DNA of 64,000 nucleotides from contig NC_015144.1 of assembly GCF_000189415.1 (NCBI RefSeq), forward strand, positions 377,501-441,500, written 5' to 3'. Below are positions 10,353 through 19,045 of this stretch, piece by piece (position 1 is the stretch's first letter; each line of letters opens with the position of its first letter). The DNA comes from Weeksella virosa DSM 16922. GTDB lineage: Bacteria > Bacteroidota > Bacteroidia > Flavobacteriales > Weeksellaceae. Under the pieces are notes generated by a model, which was not told where the DNA came from, made no database searches, and saw only the letters and a list, made by a program, of their open reading frames with translations. The translations under genes and the position numbers were made by a program.

Positions 10353-11021
10353 CTACAAATTTAAACATTTCACCCCTTCTGTTGCTGTTTTTCTTATCGT
10401 ATTAATTTTGGAAGAATAATTTATTTCATCTGCTTTTGGGTCGATATAATAGATCGGACAGTTGTTGGGCACAAAATCTAGTAAAGATGCTGCTGGATAC
10501 ACTTGTAGAGATGTGCCGATTACCAAAAACAAATCAGCCTGCAGAACGAGCTCTATTGCTTTTTCCATCATCGGTACGGCTTCTCCAAACCATACAATAT
10601 AAGGTCTGAGTTGTGCACCATCTTCGGCCAAATCTCCAAGTACGATATCATCCCACCAATCTACTGCCAACGATTTATTCTTTTCGCTGCATGCTTTTGT
10701 TAGTTCACCATGCAAATGGATAACTTGTGTAGAACCTGCTTTTTCGTGTAAATTATCTACATTCTGTGTAATGATATTTACGTGATATTTTTCTTCTAAT
10801 TTTGCCAAATACTCATGTGCGGCATTGGGCATTACGTTTTTTAATTGTCTTCTTCTTTGGTTATAAAACTCCAACACCAAAGCTGGGTTTCTATGCCAAC
10901 CGTCGATCGAGGCTACTTCCATGATATCATGATTTTCCCACAAGCCGTTACTATCTCGAAATGTAGAAATTCCACTTTCTGCACTGATACCGGCTCCCGT
11001 TAGAACAACAATATTTTTCAT
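10353..11021 (-). CDS. NAD-dependent protein deacylase, Sir2 family
   Basis: A sirtuin that removes acyl groups from lysine using NAD. I start it at ATG 11021, which gives 222 residues beginning MKNIVVLTGAGIS; the in-frame upstream extension has no sirtuin similarity. Seen motifs: GAGISAESGI (9-18), TQNVDNLH (85-92), catalytic H104 in HLHGE. Y53 and R56 form the YxxR pair that marks SIRT5/CobB-type desuccinylases. The usual four zinc Cys are absent; only C111 remains, so the small domain must fold without zinc. Confidence 0.9.
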   Translation of the reverse strand: MKNIVVLTGAGISAESGISTFRDSNGLWENHDIMEVASIDGWHRNPALVLEFYNQRRRQLKNVMPNAAHEYLAKLEEKYHVNIITQNVDNLHEKAGSTQVIHLHGELTKACSEKNKSLAVDWWDDIVLGDLAEDGAQLRPYIVWFGEAVPMMEKAIELVLQADLFLVIGTSLQVYPAASLLDFVPNNCPIYYIDPKADEINYSSKINTIRKTATEGVKCLNL

Positions 11022-11084
11022 TTTTCTATTTTTTGTAGAGGGTAAGATAAGCTTTTCTCTTTTATTGGCTGAAAAATGATATAC

Positions 11085-11120
11085 AAAAAAGCCTCGATTA
11101 ATCAAAACCGAGACCTTTTC
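11085..11120 (-). terminator. Probable terminator of the fad operon
   Basis: Minus strand GGTCTCGG and CGAGGC arms form an imperfect hairpin followed by six T (revealed as AAAAAA at 11085-11090 on the + strand). It lies about 145 bp after the fadE stop. Confidence 0.5.
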
Positions 11121-11263
11121 TATAAAATCTAAAATGCCAATCTACGAAATAGAGACTATGAATTTGGCTTTATTAGTGTTTTGTAAAACGTTCTATCGTT
11201 ACCTCATCAACAATATCCTAGTTATATTAACTTATAGTTTTGATAGGATGATAGTAGATTGTT

Positions 11264-13066
11264 TTAGTAAACATATTCGTTTTTCTCAATAATCAGTTGA
11301 GCTATATCATTTTTCAAGTTAACAACGTTTGGATATTCATTGTAACGAGTGAAACGACGTAGACCAGACAACATCATGCGTTGTTCATCACCTTCTGCAA
11401 ACGAAACAATTCCTCTTGTAGCTTCTGTTTTGATGATTTCTACTGATTTAAATAATTGTAACTGCACCAATTTCACAGCATTTGCTGCTACATCATTTCC
11501 TTTTACAGCTGCAATTTTCTCTGCACGCAACATGGCAGATTCTACCATATAAATTTCTTGCATTATACGAGATGCGGCCAAAATCAATTGTTGGTGTTTT
11601 TCTAAATCAGCTCCAAATTTTTGCAAAGCTGCACCGGCAACCATGAAGAAAGCTTTTTTCAGGTTGATGATGATTTCTTTTTCTTGTGCAAAAAGTTCGG
11701 TATAATCAGGTATATCGAATGAAGGTATGCTCATCAACTCATTAGCCACATCCATAGCAGGCGTCATCAAGTCTATTCGTCCTTGAAAAGCTCTTTTCAC
11801 CAACATAGAGATACAAAGCAACGAGTTGATTTCGTTGGTACCTTCGTAGATACGAGAGATACGAGCATCGCGCCAAGCAGCTTCCATCGGCATTTCTTTA
11901 GAGTACCCCATTCCTCCGTAAATTTGGATTCCTTCGTCTGATGCTTTTTGTGCAGCTTCTGATATCCATACTTTTAGTATAGATGCTTCTATTGCATACT
12001 CTTCGATTCCTTTCAGTTCGGCTTCGTTATGCGGCATTCCTTTTGCGATGTTATCTTCAATTGCATCTTGAATATCTTTTGCTGCGCGGTAAGCACCTGC
12101 TTCGGATGTAAAAGTTGCAACTGCCATATCGGCTAATTTTTCTTGGATTGCTCCAAAAGTATTGATCGATACGTTGAATTGTTTTCGCTCAGATGCGTAT
12201 TGTAGAGAATTGTTTAATACGCGGCGTTGTGCATCTAAACATGCTGCACCTAATTTGATACGTCCAACATTTAGAGCATTCATAGCTATTTTGAATCCTC
12301 CATTACGTTCTCCTAATAAGTTTTCTACTGGTACACGTACTTCGTTGAAGAATACTTGACGAGTCGATGAAGAAACAATTCCTAATTTATCTTCTTCTTC
12401 ACCTAAAGAAAAGCCTTCACCTGCTTTATCTTTTTCTACGATGAAAGCTGTAATATTTTTGTCATCATCGATACGTGCGAACACGATGAAAATATCAGCA
12501 AATCCTGCGTTGGTGATCCACATTTTTTGTCCTGTGATGATATATTCTTTTCCATCTTCAGACAAAACAGCTTTTGTTTTACCTGAGTTTGCATCTGATC
12601 CTGCTTCGGGTTCTGTTAAGCAATAAGAAGAAAACCATTCACCGGTTGCTAATTTTGGTAAATATTTTTGTTTTTGCTCTTCTGTCCCGTACAATAAGAT
12701 AGGCATAGTTCCGATTCCGGTGTGTGCTCCAAAAGCTGTAGCAAGTGATCCGGTAGCACCTGAGATGTAATCACACACCAACATTGTAGTAACGAATCCC
12801 ATGCCCAATCCTCCATATTCTTCTGGGATAGATATTCCTAATAATCCTAATTCTCCTATTTTACGCATCAATTCTTCGATAAGTGCGTAATCTTTCTTTT
12901 CTATTTGATGTTTTTTTGGAACAACTTCTTTGTCGATAAATTCTTTTGCAGACTCGATAATCATTCGTTGTTCTTCTGAGAAATCTTCATAAGTGAAGAT
13001 ATCGTTATAAGTGGCATTTTTAACTAAATACTCACCTCCGATTAATCTATTTGGTTGTGTTGACAT
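11264..13066 (-). CDS. fadE: Acyl-CoA dehydrogenase
   Basis: FAD enzyme that introduces the first double bond of acyl-CoA in beta-oxidation. The 600-residue length matches the long form (about 594 in B. subtilis FadE), with a C-terminal extension after the core. Motifs: YCLTEPEAGSDANSG, ITGQKMWITNAGFADIF for FAD and substrate binding, and RIYEGTNEI near residue 420, which carries the catalytic Glu. It is the last gene of marR-fadN-fadA-fadE, the same order as B. subtilis fadNAE. A 76 bp gap with a strong hairpin separates it from fadA. Confidence 0.94.
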   Translation of the reverse strand: MSTQPNRLIGGEYLVKNATYNDIFTYEDFSEEQRMIIESAKEFIDKEVVPKKHQIEKKDYALIEELMRKIGELGLLGISIPEEYGGLGMGFVTTMLVCDYISGATGSLATAFGAHTGIGTMPILLYGTEEQKQKYLPKLATGEWFSSYCLTEPEAGSDANSGKTKAVLSEDGKEYIITGQKMWITNAGFADIFIVFARIDDDKNITAFIVEKDKAGEGFSLGEEEDKLGIVSSSTRQVFFNEVRVPVENLLGERNGGFKIAMNALNVGRIKLGAACLDAQRRVLNNSLQYASERKQFNVSINTFGAIQEKLADMAVATFTSEAGAYRAAKDIQDAIEDNIAKGMPHNEAELKGIEEYAIEASILKVWISEAAQKASDEGIQIYGGMGYSKEMPMEAAWRDARISRIYEGTNEINSLLCISMLVKRAFQGRIDLMTPAMDVANELMSIPSFDIPDYTELFAQEKEIIINLKKAFFMVAGAALQKFGADLEKHQQLILAASRIMQEIYMVESAMLRAEKIAAVKGNDVAANAVKLVQLQLFKSVEIIKTEATRGIVSFAEGDEQRMMLSGLRRFTRYNEYPNVVNLKNDIAQLIIEKNEYVY

Positions 13067-13103
13067 AATTTTTATTCTTGATGTTTTATTTGTTATCTTC
13101 TGG

Positions 13104-13139
13104 AATCATCTTCGGATTGGAAACCATCCGAAGATGATT
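13104..13139 (-). other. Intergenic hairpin between fadA and fadE
   Basis: AATCATCTTCGGA (13104-13116), one bulged T, TGG, loop AAA, CCA, then the exact complement TCCGAAGATGATT (13127-13139). In the direction of transcription no T-run follows, so it may be a partial terminator, an RNA-stability element or a processing site that sets the fadA/fadE ratio. Confidence 0.55.
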
Positions 13140-13142
13140 TTT

Positions 13143-14324
13143 TTATCTTAGGTATTCGAATACAGAAGCTGCGCCTTGCCCTGTTCCTACACACATGGTT
13201 ACTACTCCATATTTTGCTTTCTGAGCTTCCATCTCGTGCAATAGTTGAACAGTAAGTTTTGTTCCTGTGCATCCTAGCGGATGACCTAAGGCTATTGCTC
13301 CACCGTTGACATTTACTTTTGCAGGATCTAATCCTAATTCTCGTACAACTGCTACCGATTGAGAAGCAAAGGCTTCGTTGAGTTCGAACAAATCGATATC
13401 TTTTACTTTCAGACCTGCTTGTTGTAAGGCTTTTGGCACAGCATACAGTGGTCCAATCCCCATGATACGTGGAGGTACACCTACCGTAGAATAAGCCATT
13501 AGACGAGCAACTGGTTCTAAGCCTAGTTCTTTGACCATATCTTCTGACATAACCATTACAAAAGCTGCACCGTCTGACATTTGTGATGAGTTACCTGCTG
13601 TTACAGATCCGCCTTGTGCAAAAACTGGACGTAATCTTGCTAAACCCTCTAAAGAAGTATCTGCTCGTGGACCTTCGTCAACTTTGAATTCTATTCTCTT
13701 GGTTTGCATTTTTTCGTTTGCATCCAAAAAATTATAATCAACTTCTATCGGAACGATTTGCGAAGCAAATTTTCCTTCTGCATTAGCTTTTAATGCTTTT
13801 TGGTGAGACTGAAAAGAGAATTCATCTTGTTCTTCTCTAGAAACTTTATACTCTTTAGCAACTTCTTCAGCCGTCAGCCCCATTCCCCAATAATAATCTG
13901 GGTGTTTGCTAGATAAATTGGTATCGGGCATAGGTTTGAAACCTCCCATAGGGATATACGACATAGATTCTGCACCACCTGCGATGATGCACTCTGCCAT
14001 TCCTGTTCTAATTTTTGCAGCTGCTAGTGCAATGGCTTCAGAACCTGAAGCACAATAGCGATTTACGGTAACTCCTGGGACTTTGTCTGTATCTAACCCC
14101 ATTAAAGAGATAAGACGAGCCATATTGAGTCCTTGTTCTGCTTCTGGCATGGCACAACCTACGATAAGGTCGTCGATTCTTGCAGGATCTAAATTCGGAA
14201 GGTCTTGCATAAGTCTTTTTATCACCACTGCCGACATATCATCTGGGCGAGTGAAACGTAATGTTCCTTTTGGTGCTTTACCAACAGCCGTTCTATATCC
14301 TGTTACTATATATGCTTGTTTCAT
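13143..14324 (-). CDS. fadA: Acetyl-CoA acyltransferase (thiolase)
   Basis: Thiolase that splits 3-ketoacyl-CoA to acetyl-CoA and a shortened acyl-CoA, the last step of beta-oxidation. The 393-residue protein has the nucleophile Cys in VNRYCASGSEA (near residue 90), the GGAIALGHPLGCTGTK signature and the second active Cys in TMCVGTGQGA near the end. It starts 24 bp after fadN and is clearly cotranscribed with it. Confidence 0.95.
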   Translation of the reverse strand: MKQAYIVTGYRTAVGKAPKGTLRFTRPDDMSAVVIKRLMQDLPNLDPARIDDLIVGCAMPEAEQGLNMARLISLMGLDTDKVPGVTVNRYCASGSEAIALAAAKIRTGMAECIIAGGAESMSYIPMGGFKPMPDTNLSSKHPDYYWGMGLTAEEVAKEYKVSREEQDEFSFQSHQKALKANAEGKFASQIVPIEVDYNFLDANEKMQTKRIEFKVDEGPRADTSLEGLARLRPVFAQGGSVTAGNSSQMSDGAAFVMVMSEDMVKELGLEPVARLMAYSTVGVPPRIMGIGPLYAVPKALQQAGLKVKDIDLFELNEAFASQSVAVVRELGLDPAKVNVNGGAIALGHPLGCTGTKLTVQLLHEMEAQKAKYGVVTMCVGTGQGAASVFEYLR

Positions 14325-14348
14325 TTTTATTATAATTTTAGACGATTA

Positions 14349-16748
14349 CTAGTTACGTAATGGTTTTCCGGTTTTCAACATATGTTGGATACGCTCTAAG
14401 GTTTTTCTTTCTCCACATAGTGATAAGAAAGCTTCACGCTCTAAATCTAGTAAATATTGTTCGCTTACTTCTGTGGATTCTGACAAGTTTCCTCCAGTCA
14501 TTACATAACCTAATTTATTAGCAATCAAACGATCGTGATCAGTAGCAAAATTACCTGCCACCATAGAATCTGTTCCTACGTAGAACATCCCCATAGCTTC
14601 GCGTCCTAACACTCTAATTTTTTCACGTACAGGTTGGGTATAACCGGCTTCGGCTAAAAGGATTGCTTGTTTTTTTGCTTCAGCAATCTGGCGATCTGTA
14701 TTGACTACAATAACGTCTTGATCGCGAACGATTCCCATATTCTTAGCTTCGTAGGCAGAAGTTGCTACTTTAGCTGTTGCGATATTCATAAAGTAATCGC
14801 GTAAGTGGTTCACTTTCACATCATCTTTTAGAAGATTCATCATTGCACGGCGTGTGAATTCTTTAGAACCTCCTCCTCCTGGAATAAGACCAACGCCAAC
14901 TTCTACCAAACCAATATATGTTTCAGCAGCCGCTACCATTTTGTCTGCATGGATAGAGACTTCGCATCCGCCACCTAAAGCCATTCCGTGTGGTGCAGAA
15001 ATTACTGGTATTGATGAGTAGCGTACGCGCATCATCGTATCTTGGAACATTTTTATTGCCATATTCAGCTCCCACCAGTCTTGTTCTGCAGCCATCATCA
15101 TAATCATGGCTAGATTTGCTCCTACAGAGAAGTTATCGGCTTGGTTTCCTATTACAACCCCTCGGTATTCTTTTTCGGCAAGATCGATTCCTTTGTTGAT
15201 TCCCTGGAGAACACCTCCTCCAAGAGAGTTCATTTTCGAACGGAACTCGATATTGATGATCCCATCTCCTAAATCTTGGATAGAACATTCTTTATTCGAC
15301 CAAATTTCGTTGGTTTTTCGTATATTATCTAAGATGATAAATGCGTCTTGACCTGGAATTGGATCGAAAGTTTTGGTATTTTGATTGTAGAATAACTTTT
15401 TACCATTTTCTATTTTATAAAAACTATCCGCTCCAGTTTTGGCCAATTCTTTTACCCAATCTGCAACTTGATAACCTTCGGCTTCTACTAATTCGATCCC
15501 TTTTTGTAATCCTACCAAATCCCAAGTTTCGAAAGGTCCGATTTTCCATGCATATCCCGTTCGGATTGCGTCATCGATAGGATAGAAAACATCGGTAATT
15601 TCGGGAACTCTTTGCGATACATAAGCAAACAATGATGCAAAATGTTTTCGGATTAATTCTCCTGCTTTACCTGAATCTTTGAGCAAAACAGTTAATTTAT
15701 TTTTCGTAGACCCTGCTTGTTTTGCAGCTTCTACTGCAGCAACTTTTGCTCTTACCATTGGACGGTAGGTCAGTGAATCGAGGTCTAATGCGAAACGATT
15801 CCAGCTTCCGTCTTCGGCTTTTTCTTTGTAATAAAATCCTTTCCCGGTTTTATCTCCTAAGAATTTATTATTAATCAAGAAGTCTAAGAATTTAGATTCT
15901 TTTAGTTCTTGAATCATTTGATCCTGAGTGGCGTTTTGTTGTAATCCTTTGGTTACATTGTAAGCTGTATCTAATCCTACCAAATCACCTAACTTGAAGG
16001 TTCCAGTTTTCGGACGACCTAGAATAGATCCTGTCAAGGTATCTACTTCTTCAATTGTCAGTCCGATTTCTTGGGTCAACTCCATGATTTTTGCCATCGA
16101 ATAAACGCCTACTCTATTCCCGATAAATCCTGGAGTATCCTTACACAACACTGGTGTTTTCCCTAGATATAGGGAAGCGTAGTTTTGGAAGAATTCGACA
16201 ACTTTGTGATCGGTTTTTGGTCCAGGAATAATTTCGAAAAGCTTTAGATACCGTGGTGGATTGAAGAAGTGGGTACCACAGAAGTGTTTTTGGAAATCTT
16301 CTGTACGACCTTCGGCCATTAAATGAATAGGAATTCCGGAAGTGTTCGTGGTAATAAATGTACCGGGTGTACGAAGTGCATCTACTTTTTCGAACATAGA
16401 TTTTTTGATATCCAAACGTTCGATGATTACTTCTATCACCCAATCAGAGTTTTTGATTTTATCTAAATCATCATCAAAATTTCCTACCGTAATGCGCGAA
16501 GCAAAAGCTTTGTCATAGATCGGTGAAGGATTGCTTTTTAGAGCAGCATCTAAATGTGATTGTGCAGTACGGTTACGTACTATTTTGCTCTCTAAGGTAA
16601 GACCTTTGGCTTGTTCTTGCGGAGTGAGCTCGCGCGGAACCATATCCAGCATCAAGACTTCGAGTCCGATATTGGCTAGATGACAAGCAATACCAGACCC
16701 CATTACACCTGATCCTAAAACGGTTACGTGTTTAATGTGTCTTCTCAT
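14349..16748 (-). CDS. fadN: 3-hydroxyacyl-CoA dehydrogenase / enoyl-CoA hydratase fusion
   Basis: Bifunctional beta-oxidation enzyme of 799 residues. The dehydrogenase is N-terminal, with the NAD-binding VTVLGSGVMGSGIACHL (8-24) and FFNPPRYLKLFEIIPG. The hydratase is C-terminal (about 490-760), with SVGANLAM and GGGCEVSIHADK forming the oxyanion region and VGLIPGGGGSKEFTRR. This order (dehydrogenase first) is that of B. subtilis FadN, opposite to E. coli FadB. Its start overlaps the marR stop by 17 bp, so translation is probably coupled. Confidence 0.94.
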   Translation of the reverse strand: MRRHIKHVTVLGSGVMGSGIACHLANIGLEVLMLDMVPRELTPQEQAKGLTLESKIVRNRTAQSHLDAALKSNPSPIYDKAFASRITVGNFDDDLDKIKNSDWVIEVIIERLDIKKSMFEKVDALRTPGTFITTNTSGIPIHLMAEGRTEDFQKHFCGTHFFNPPRYLKLFEIIPGPKTDHKVVEFFQNYASLYLGKTPVLCKDTPGFIGNRVGVYSMAKIMELTQEIGLTIEEVDTLTGSILGRPKTGTFKLGDLVGLDTAYNVTKGLQQNATQDQMIQELKESKFLDFLINNKFLGDKTGKGFYYKEKAEDGSWNRFALDLDSLTYRPMVRAKVAAVEAAKQAGSTKNKLTVLLKDSGKAGELIRKHFASLFAYVSQRVPEITDVFYPIDDAIRTGYAWKIGPFETWDLVGLQKGIELVEAEGYQVADWVKELAKTGADSFYKIENGKKLFYNQNTKTFDPIPGQDAFIILDNIRKTNEIWSNKECSIQDLGDGIINIEFRSKMNSLGGGVLQGINKGIDLAEKEYRGVVIGNQADNFSVGANLAMIMMMAAEQDWWELNMAIKMFQDTMMRVRYSSIPVISAPHGMALGGGCEVSIHADKMVAAAETYIGLVEVGVGLIPGGGGSKEFTRRAMMNLLKDDVKVNHLRDYFMNIATAKVATSAYEAKNMGIVRDQDVIVVNTDRQIAEAKKQAILLAEAGYTQPVREKIRVLGREAMGMFYVGTDSMVAGNFATDHDRLIANKLGYVMTGGNLSESTEVSEQYLLDLEREAFLSLCGERKTLERIQHMLKTGKPLRN

Positions 16749-17193
16749 AATTGTTTTTAAATATTTTTTTATCGGAAATTAATCGGTTTATATCATACAT
16801 TACTTCGAGAAAAACCTTCAATCGATCGGGAGAAATATTGTTTGTAATCACCTCATTGAACTGAAATACGGTTTGTCTTGAAATATCTCGCATACGTAAG
16901 CCTTCCTTGGTTAGTGTTACCAAAACACTGCGCCCATCTTCTGGATTTGGTATGCGCTCGATGAAATTTCTTGCTTCTAATTTATTGAGTGTTCGAGATA
17001 AACTCGTTGGCTCGATTCCCATTTTCGGACCAAGAGATGTGCTTGGCGTTCCATTTTTGGGATCAATAGATAATAAAGTAAAAGCATAAACCATTGTAGA
17101 TTCGTACTTGCTTGCTTGTTCGTTGTACATTTTTTGCACCGCAAGCCAAGTTGTCCTTAATAAATAATCGATGGTTAAATCTTCTCTTACCAT
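16732..17193 (-). CDS. MarR family transcriptional regulator
   Basis: A winged-helix regulator of about 153 residues. I prefer ATG 17193 (MVREDLTIDYLLR); an upstream in-frame ATG at 17229 overlaps the -7 element and would not be in the transcript. The DNA-binding helices lie in MGIEPTSLSRTLNKLEARNFIERIPNPEDGRS, with the wing DGRSVLVTLT. It is the first gene of the beta-oxidation operon and overlaps fadN, so it probably senses acyl-CoA or a fatty acid and controls the operon and itself. The ligand is not shown by the sequence. Confidence 0.9.
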   Translation of the reverse strand: MVREDLTIDYLLRTTWLAVQKMYNEQASKYESTMVYAFTLLSIDPKNGTPSTSLGPKMGIEPTSLSRTLNKLEARNFIERIPNPEDGRSVLVTLTKEGLRMRDISRQTVFQFNEVITNNISPDRLKVFLEVMYDINRLISDKKIFKNNYEKTH

Positions 17194-17226
17194 ATTATAA
17201 TATAAATATTGCATATATGTTAGAAA

Positions 17227-17234
17227 CAAATATA
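17227..17234 (-). promoter_or_regulatory. -7 element for marR-fadNAE operon
   Basis: TATATTTG on the minus strand (17234-17227), an exact TAnnTTTG. A TTG lies 15 bp upstream, shorter than the usual spacer. Confidence 0.5.
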
Positions 17235-17637
17235 TAAAAAATTATTATGCAAGCATAGTAAATAAAATATTTTTACATTTTCGTAAATTTATCTATTCTT
17301 TGCTACTTCAATGTTTCCTAATTATGAAATTTAATCGAATAAGAAACTCTACATTACATATTTTTCGTATGAAAATCATTCGAAAATTGCTTATACATTC
17401 GTAATATCTTAATAACCATAGCCCTTATACAGAAAGTAATATATGAAAAATATTGCGAATTCTAAAGTAACCTTTGCTGCGCTACTAATTATCTTCGGGA
17501 TAATTAGTAGCAATTCTTGAGACTTCTCTGAGCTTTGATTGAAATTCTTTTAATTCTTCTTCATGTGATCACGAAACACTTTCATAGAAAAAAATAATTA
17601 TTTATTTTAGTATAACTAAATCAAAAACACATGGAAT
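17235..17637. other. Intergenic region with hairpin and coding-like fragments
   Basis: About 400 bases between marR and yegP. It holds a 13 bp perfect stem (17481-17493 with 17499-17511, loop TTCGG). A 25-codon rightward frame runs 17443-17520, and on the minus strand an open stretch at about 17490-17571 reads like the C-terminus of a protein but has no start codon after the preceding stop. No complete gene can be supported. Confidence 0.4.
17443..17520 (+). CDS. Possible small hydrophobic peptide
   Basis: ATG at 17443, stop TGA at 17518-17520, 25 residues beginning MKNIANSK followed by a hydrophobic run (FAALLIIFGII). It could be a single-pass membrane microprotein. The strong hairpin overlaps its last half, which argues that the RNA structure rather than the peptide may be what is conserved. 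No family recognised. Confidence 0.2.
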   Translation: MKNIANSKVTFAALLIIFGIISSNS

Positions 17638-17967
17638 ATGTTTGAAATTTATCAAGACAAAAAAGAAGAATTTCGATTTCGATTGAAAGCTAAGAACGGT
17701 CAAAATATTTTAGCCAGTGAAGGTTATGTGAGCAAACAAGCCTGTTTGAAAGGAATAGAATCGGTGAAAAAAAATGCTAGTGATGACAGCAAATTCAAAC
17801 TAAAAGAAACAAGCAACAGTAAATGGCATTTTAATTTGGTTGCCGGAAACGGACAAGTTATTGGGACAAGCCAATTGTACGAATCAGAAAATGGTGCGAA
17901 AAAAGGCATAGAATCTGTGAAAAACAATGCGCCAGAAGCTGATATCATCGAACTTGAGAATGAATAG
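17638..17967 (+). CDS. yegP: YegP family protein (two DUF1508 repeats)
   Basis: A 109-residue protein made of two copies of the DUF1508 repeat. Each has the pattern F.F.L.A.NGQ.I..SE.Y.....A..GI.SVK.NA: first copy about 5-50, second about 55-103. The family forms a small beta-rich cytosolic fold; its function is unknown. The gene ends at a strong terminator shared with the convergent dps. Confidence 0.88.
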   Translation: MFEIYQDKKEEFRFRLKAKNGQNILASEGYVSKQACLKGIESVKKNASDDSKFKLKETSNSKWHFNLVAGNGQVIGTSQLYESENGAKKGIESVKNNAPEADIIELENE

Positions 17968-17975
17968 AAAAAAGT

Positions 17976-18005
17976 ATAGCCTTGCAAAAAAACATGCAAG
18001 GCTAT
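17976..18005. terminator. Bidirectional terminator, yegP/dps
   Basis: ATAGCCTTGCA (17976-17986) and TGCAAGGCTAT (17995-18005) pair perfectly around an A-rich loop, between two convergent genes. Confidence 0.75.
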
Positions 18006-18042
18006 ATCTAATTAACACAATATGAAAAAAACTTACTACTTT

Positions 18043-18498
18043 CTATTTTAAATGTGAGCGCAACATCCAAGCTGTTTTTTGGTGTTGCTCTAATAAGCCC
18101 GTTAGATAATCTGATGTCGCTACATCTGGATACTCTTCGATTTCTTGGATAGCTTTATTCAACGATTCGCAAATGGTTTCGTGATCTTTGAGTAGCTCTT
18201 CAATAAAAGTTAAACTATCGTATTTTTCTTTACGTTCTTCTTTTAACTGTGTCAACTCTAAATACTCACTCATAGTAGCAGGCGCATAGTATTGTTTGGT
18301 TCTGATTTTTTCTGCAACATCATCAATAACCACTTGTAGTTCGGTATACAACTCTTCGAAATATACGTGAACGGTTTTGAAATCTGGTCCCTCTACATTC
18401 CAATGTGCGTTACGAGTTTTTAGATATAAAATGCTTTCGTCCGCTAATAGTTGACTTAGAATCTCTGCTACTTTTTTATTTTGTTCTTTTGTTAACAT
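18043..18498 (-). CDS. dps: Dps family ferritin-like DNA-protecting protein
   Basis: A mini-ferritin of 151 residues that forms 12-subunit shells, oxidises and stores iron, and protects DNA from peroxide. The ferroxidase site residues are all present: H32 in NAHWNVEG, H44, D59 and E63 in the DxxAE pattern. The N-terminal tail is short and has few Lys, so direct DNA binding by the tail is uncertain. It is a single gene, convergent with yegP. Confidence 0.92.
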   Translation of the reverse strand: MLTKEQNKKVAEILSQLLADESILYLKTRNAHWNVEGPDFKTVHVYFEELYTELQVVIDDVAEKIRTKQYYAPATMSEYLELTQLKEERKEKYDSLTFIEELLKDHETICESLNKAIQEIEEYPDVATSDYLTGLLEQHQKTAWMLRSHLK

Positions 18499-19045
18499 AG
18501 TTCCTTATTTTTTGGTTATAGAGCAAATATCCGATTTTTTACCCAATTTCTATATTAATTTTCAATGATATTAGCAATACTATGATAGGATTTTCTTATA
18601 CTTACTTAATAAGAAATTATTTTTTTTATGATTAATCTCCTACCTTTCTACTAACTTTTCGTGCATCACTTGTTTTTCGAAAGTAAACTCAGCGTACCTC
18701 AAACGTTCTTCTCGAAAACGGACTGCAAAATAAAGGAGAAAAACCGAGTTACACATCAAGAACTAATAAAAATCATTAAATTTACTCTTGAAAATAATAT
18801 AGTATGGAATTGGTTTTTGGCATGACTTGTTATCGTTATTTGCAACCCTTTCATTTAGTTAACCTTATAGTATACAAGCCGAAAGTCAACATTCCAACAG
18901 TTCATACTGATACGTAAACAAAGGGCATAAAAACAAAGCTTTTTCTTTCTGAGGTCTTGTATGAATTGTTCTCCGACACAAAAACTTCTCTTGCTTGTAT
19001 TTTTTTTATTTGTATAAATATTTCGGTCTTTATGGTAGAACAATA
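18499..19045. other. Intergenic region between dps and uvrA
   Basis: About 550 bases. Most is AT-rich without clear function. One short minus-strand frame (18640-18756) looks coding-like and is listed separately. I see no tRNA, no known small RNA and no inverted repeat strong enough to call. Confidence 0.5.
18640..18756 (-). CDS. Possible 38-residue protein or gene remnant
   Basis: ATG at 18756, stop TAG at 18640-18642. After a short hydrophobic stretch (SVFLLYFAVRF) the composition is charged and helix-like (REERLRYAEFTFEKQ), resembling a membrane anchor followed by a coiled coil as seen before histidine kinase domains. There is no promoter or family match I can point to. It may be a real microprotein or the relic of a larger gene. 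Confidence 0.2.
   Translation of the reverse strand: MCNSVFLLYFAVRFREERLRYAEFTFEKQVMHEKLVER

Noticed and set aside
11022-11105. 28-residue N-terminal extension of the sirtuin
   Set aside because: It has no sirtuin similarity and overlaps the end of the fad operon terminator; the conserved protein starts at 11021.
18855-19043. 62-codon minus-strand frame next to uvrA
   Set aside because: Composition is unlike a protein of this genome, there is no domain or promoter, and it lies in AT-rich spacer.
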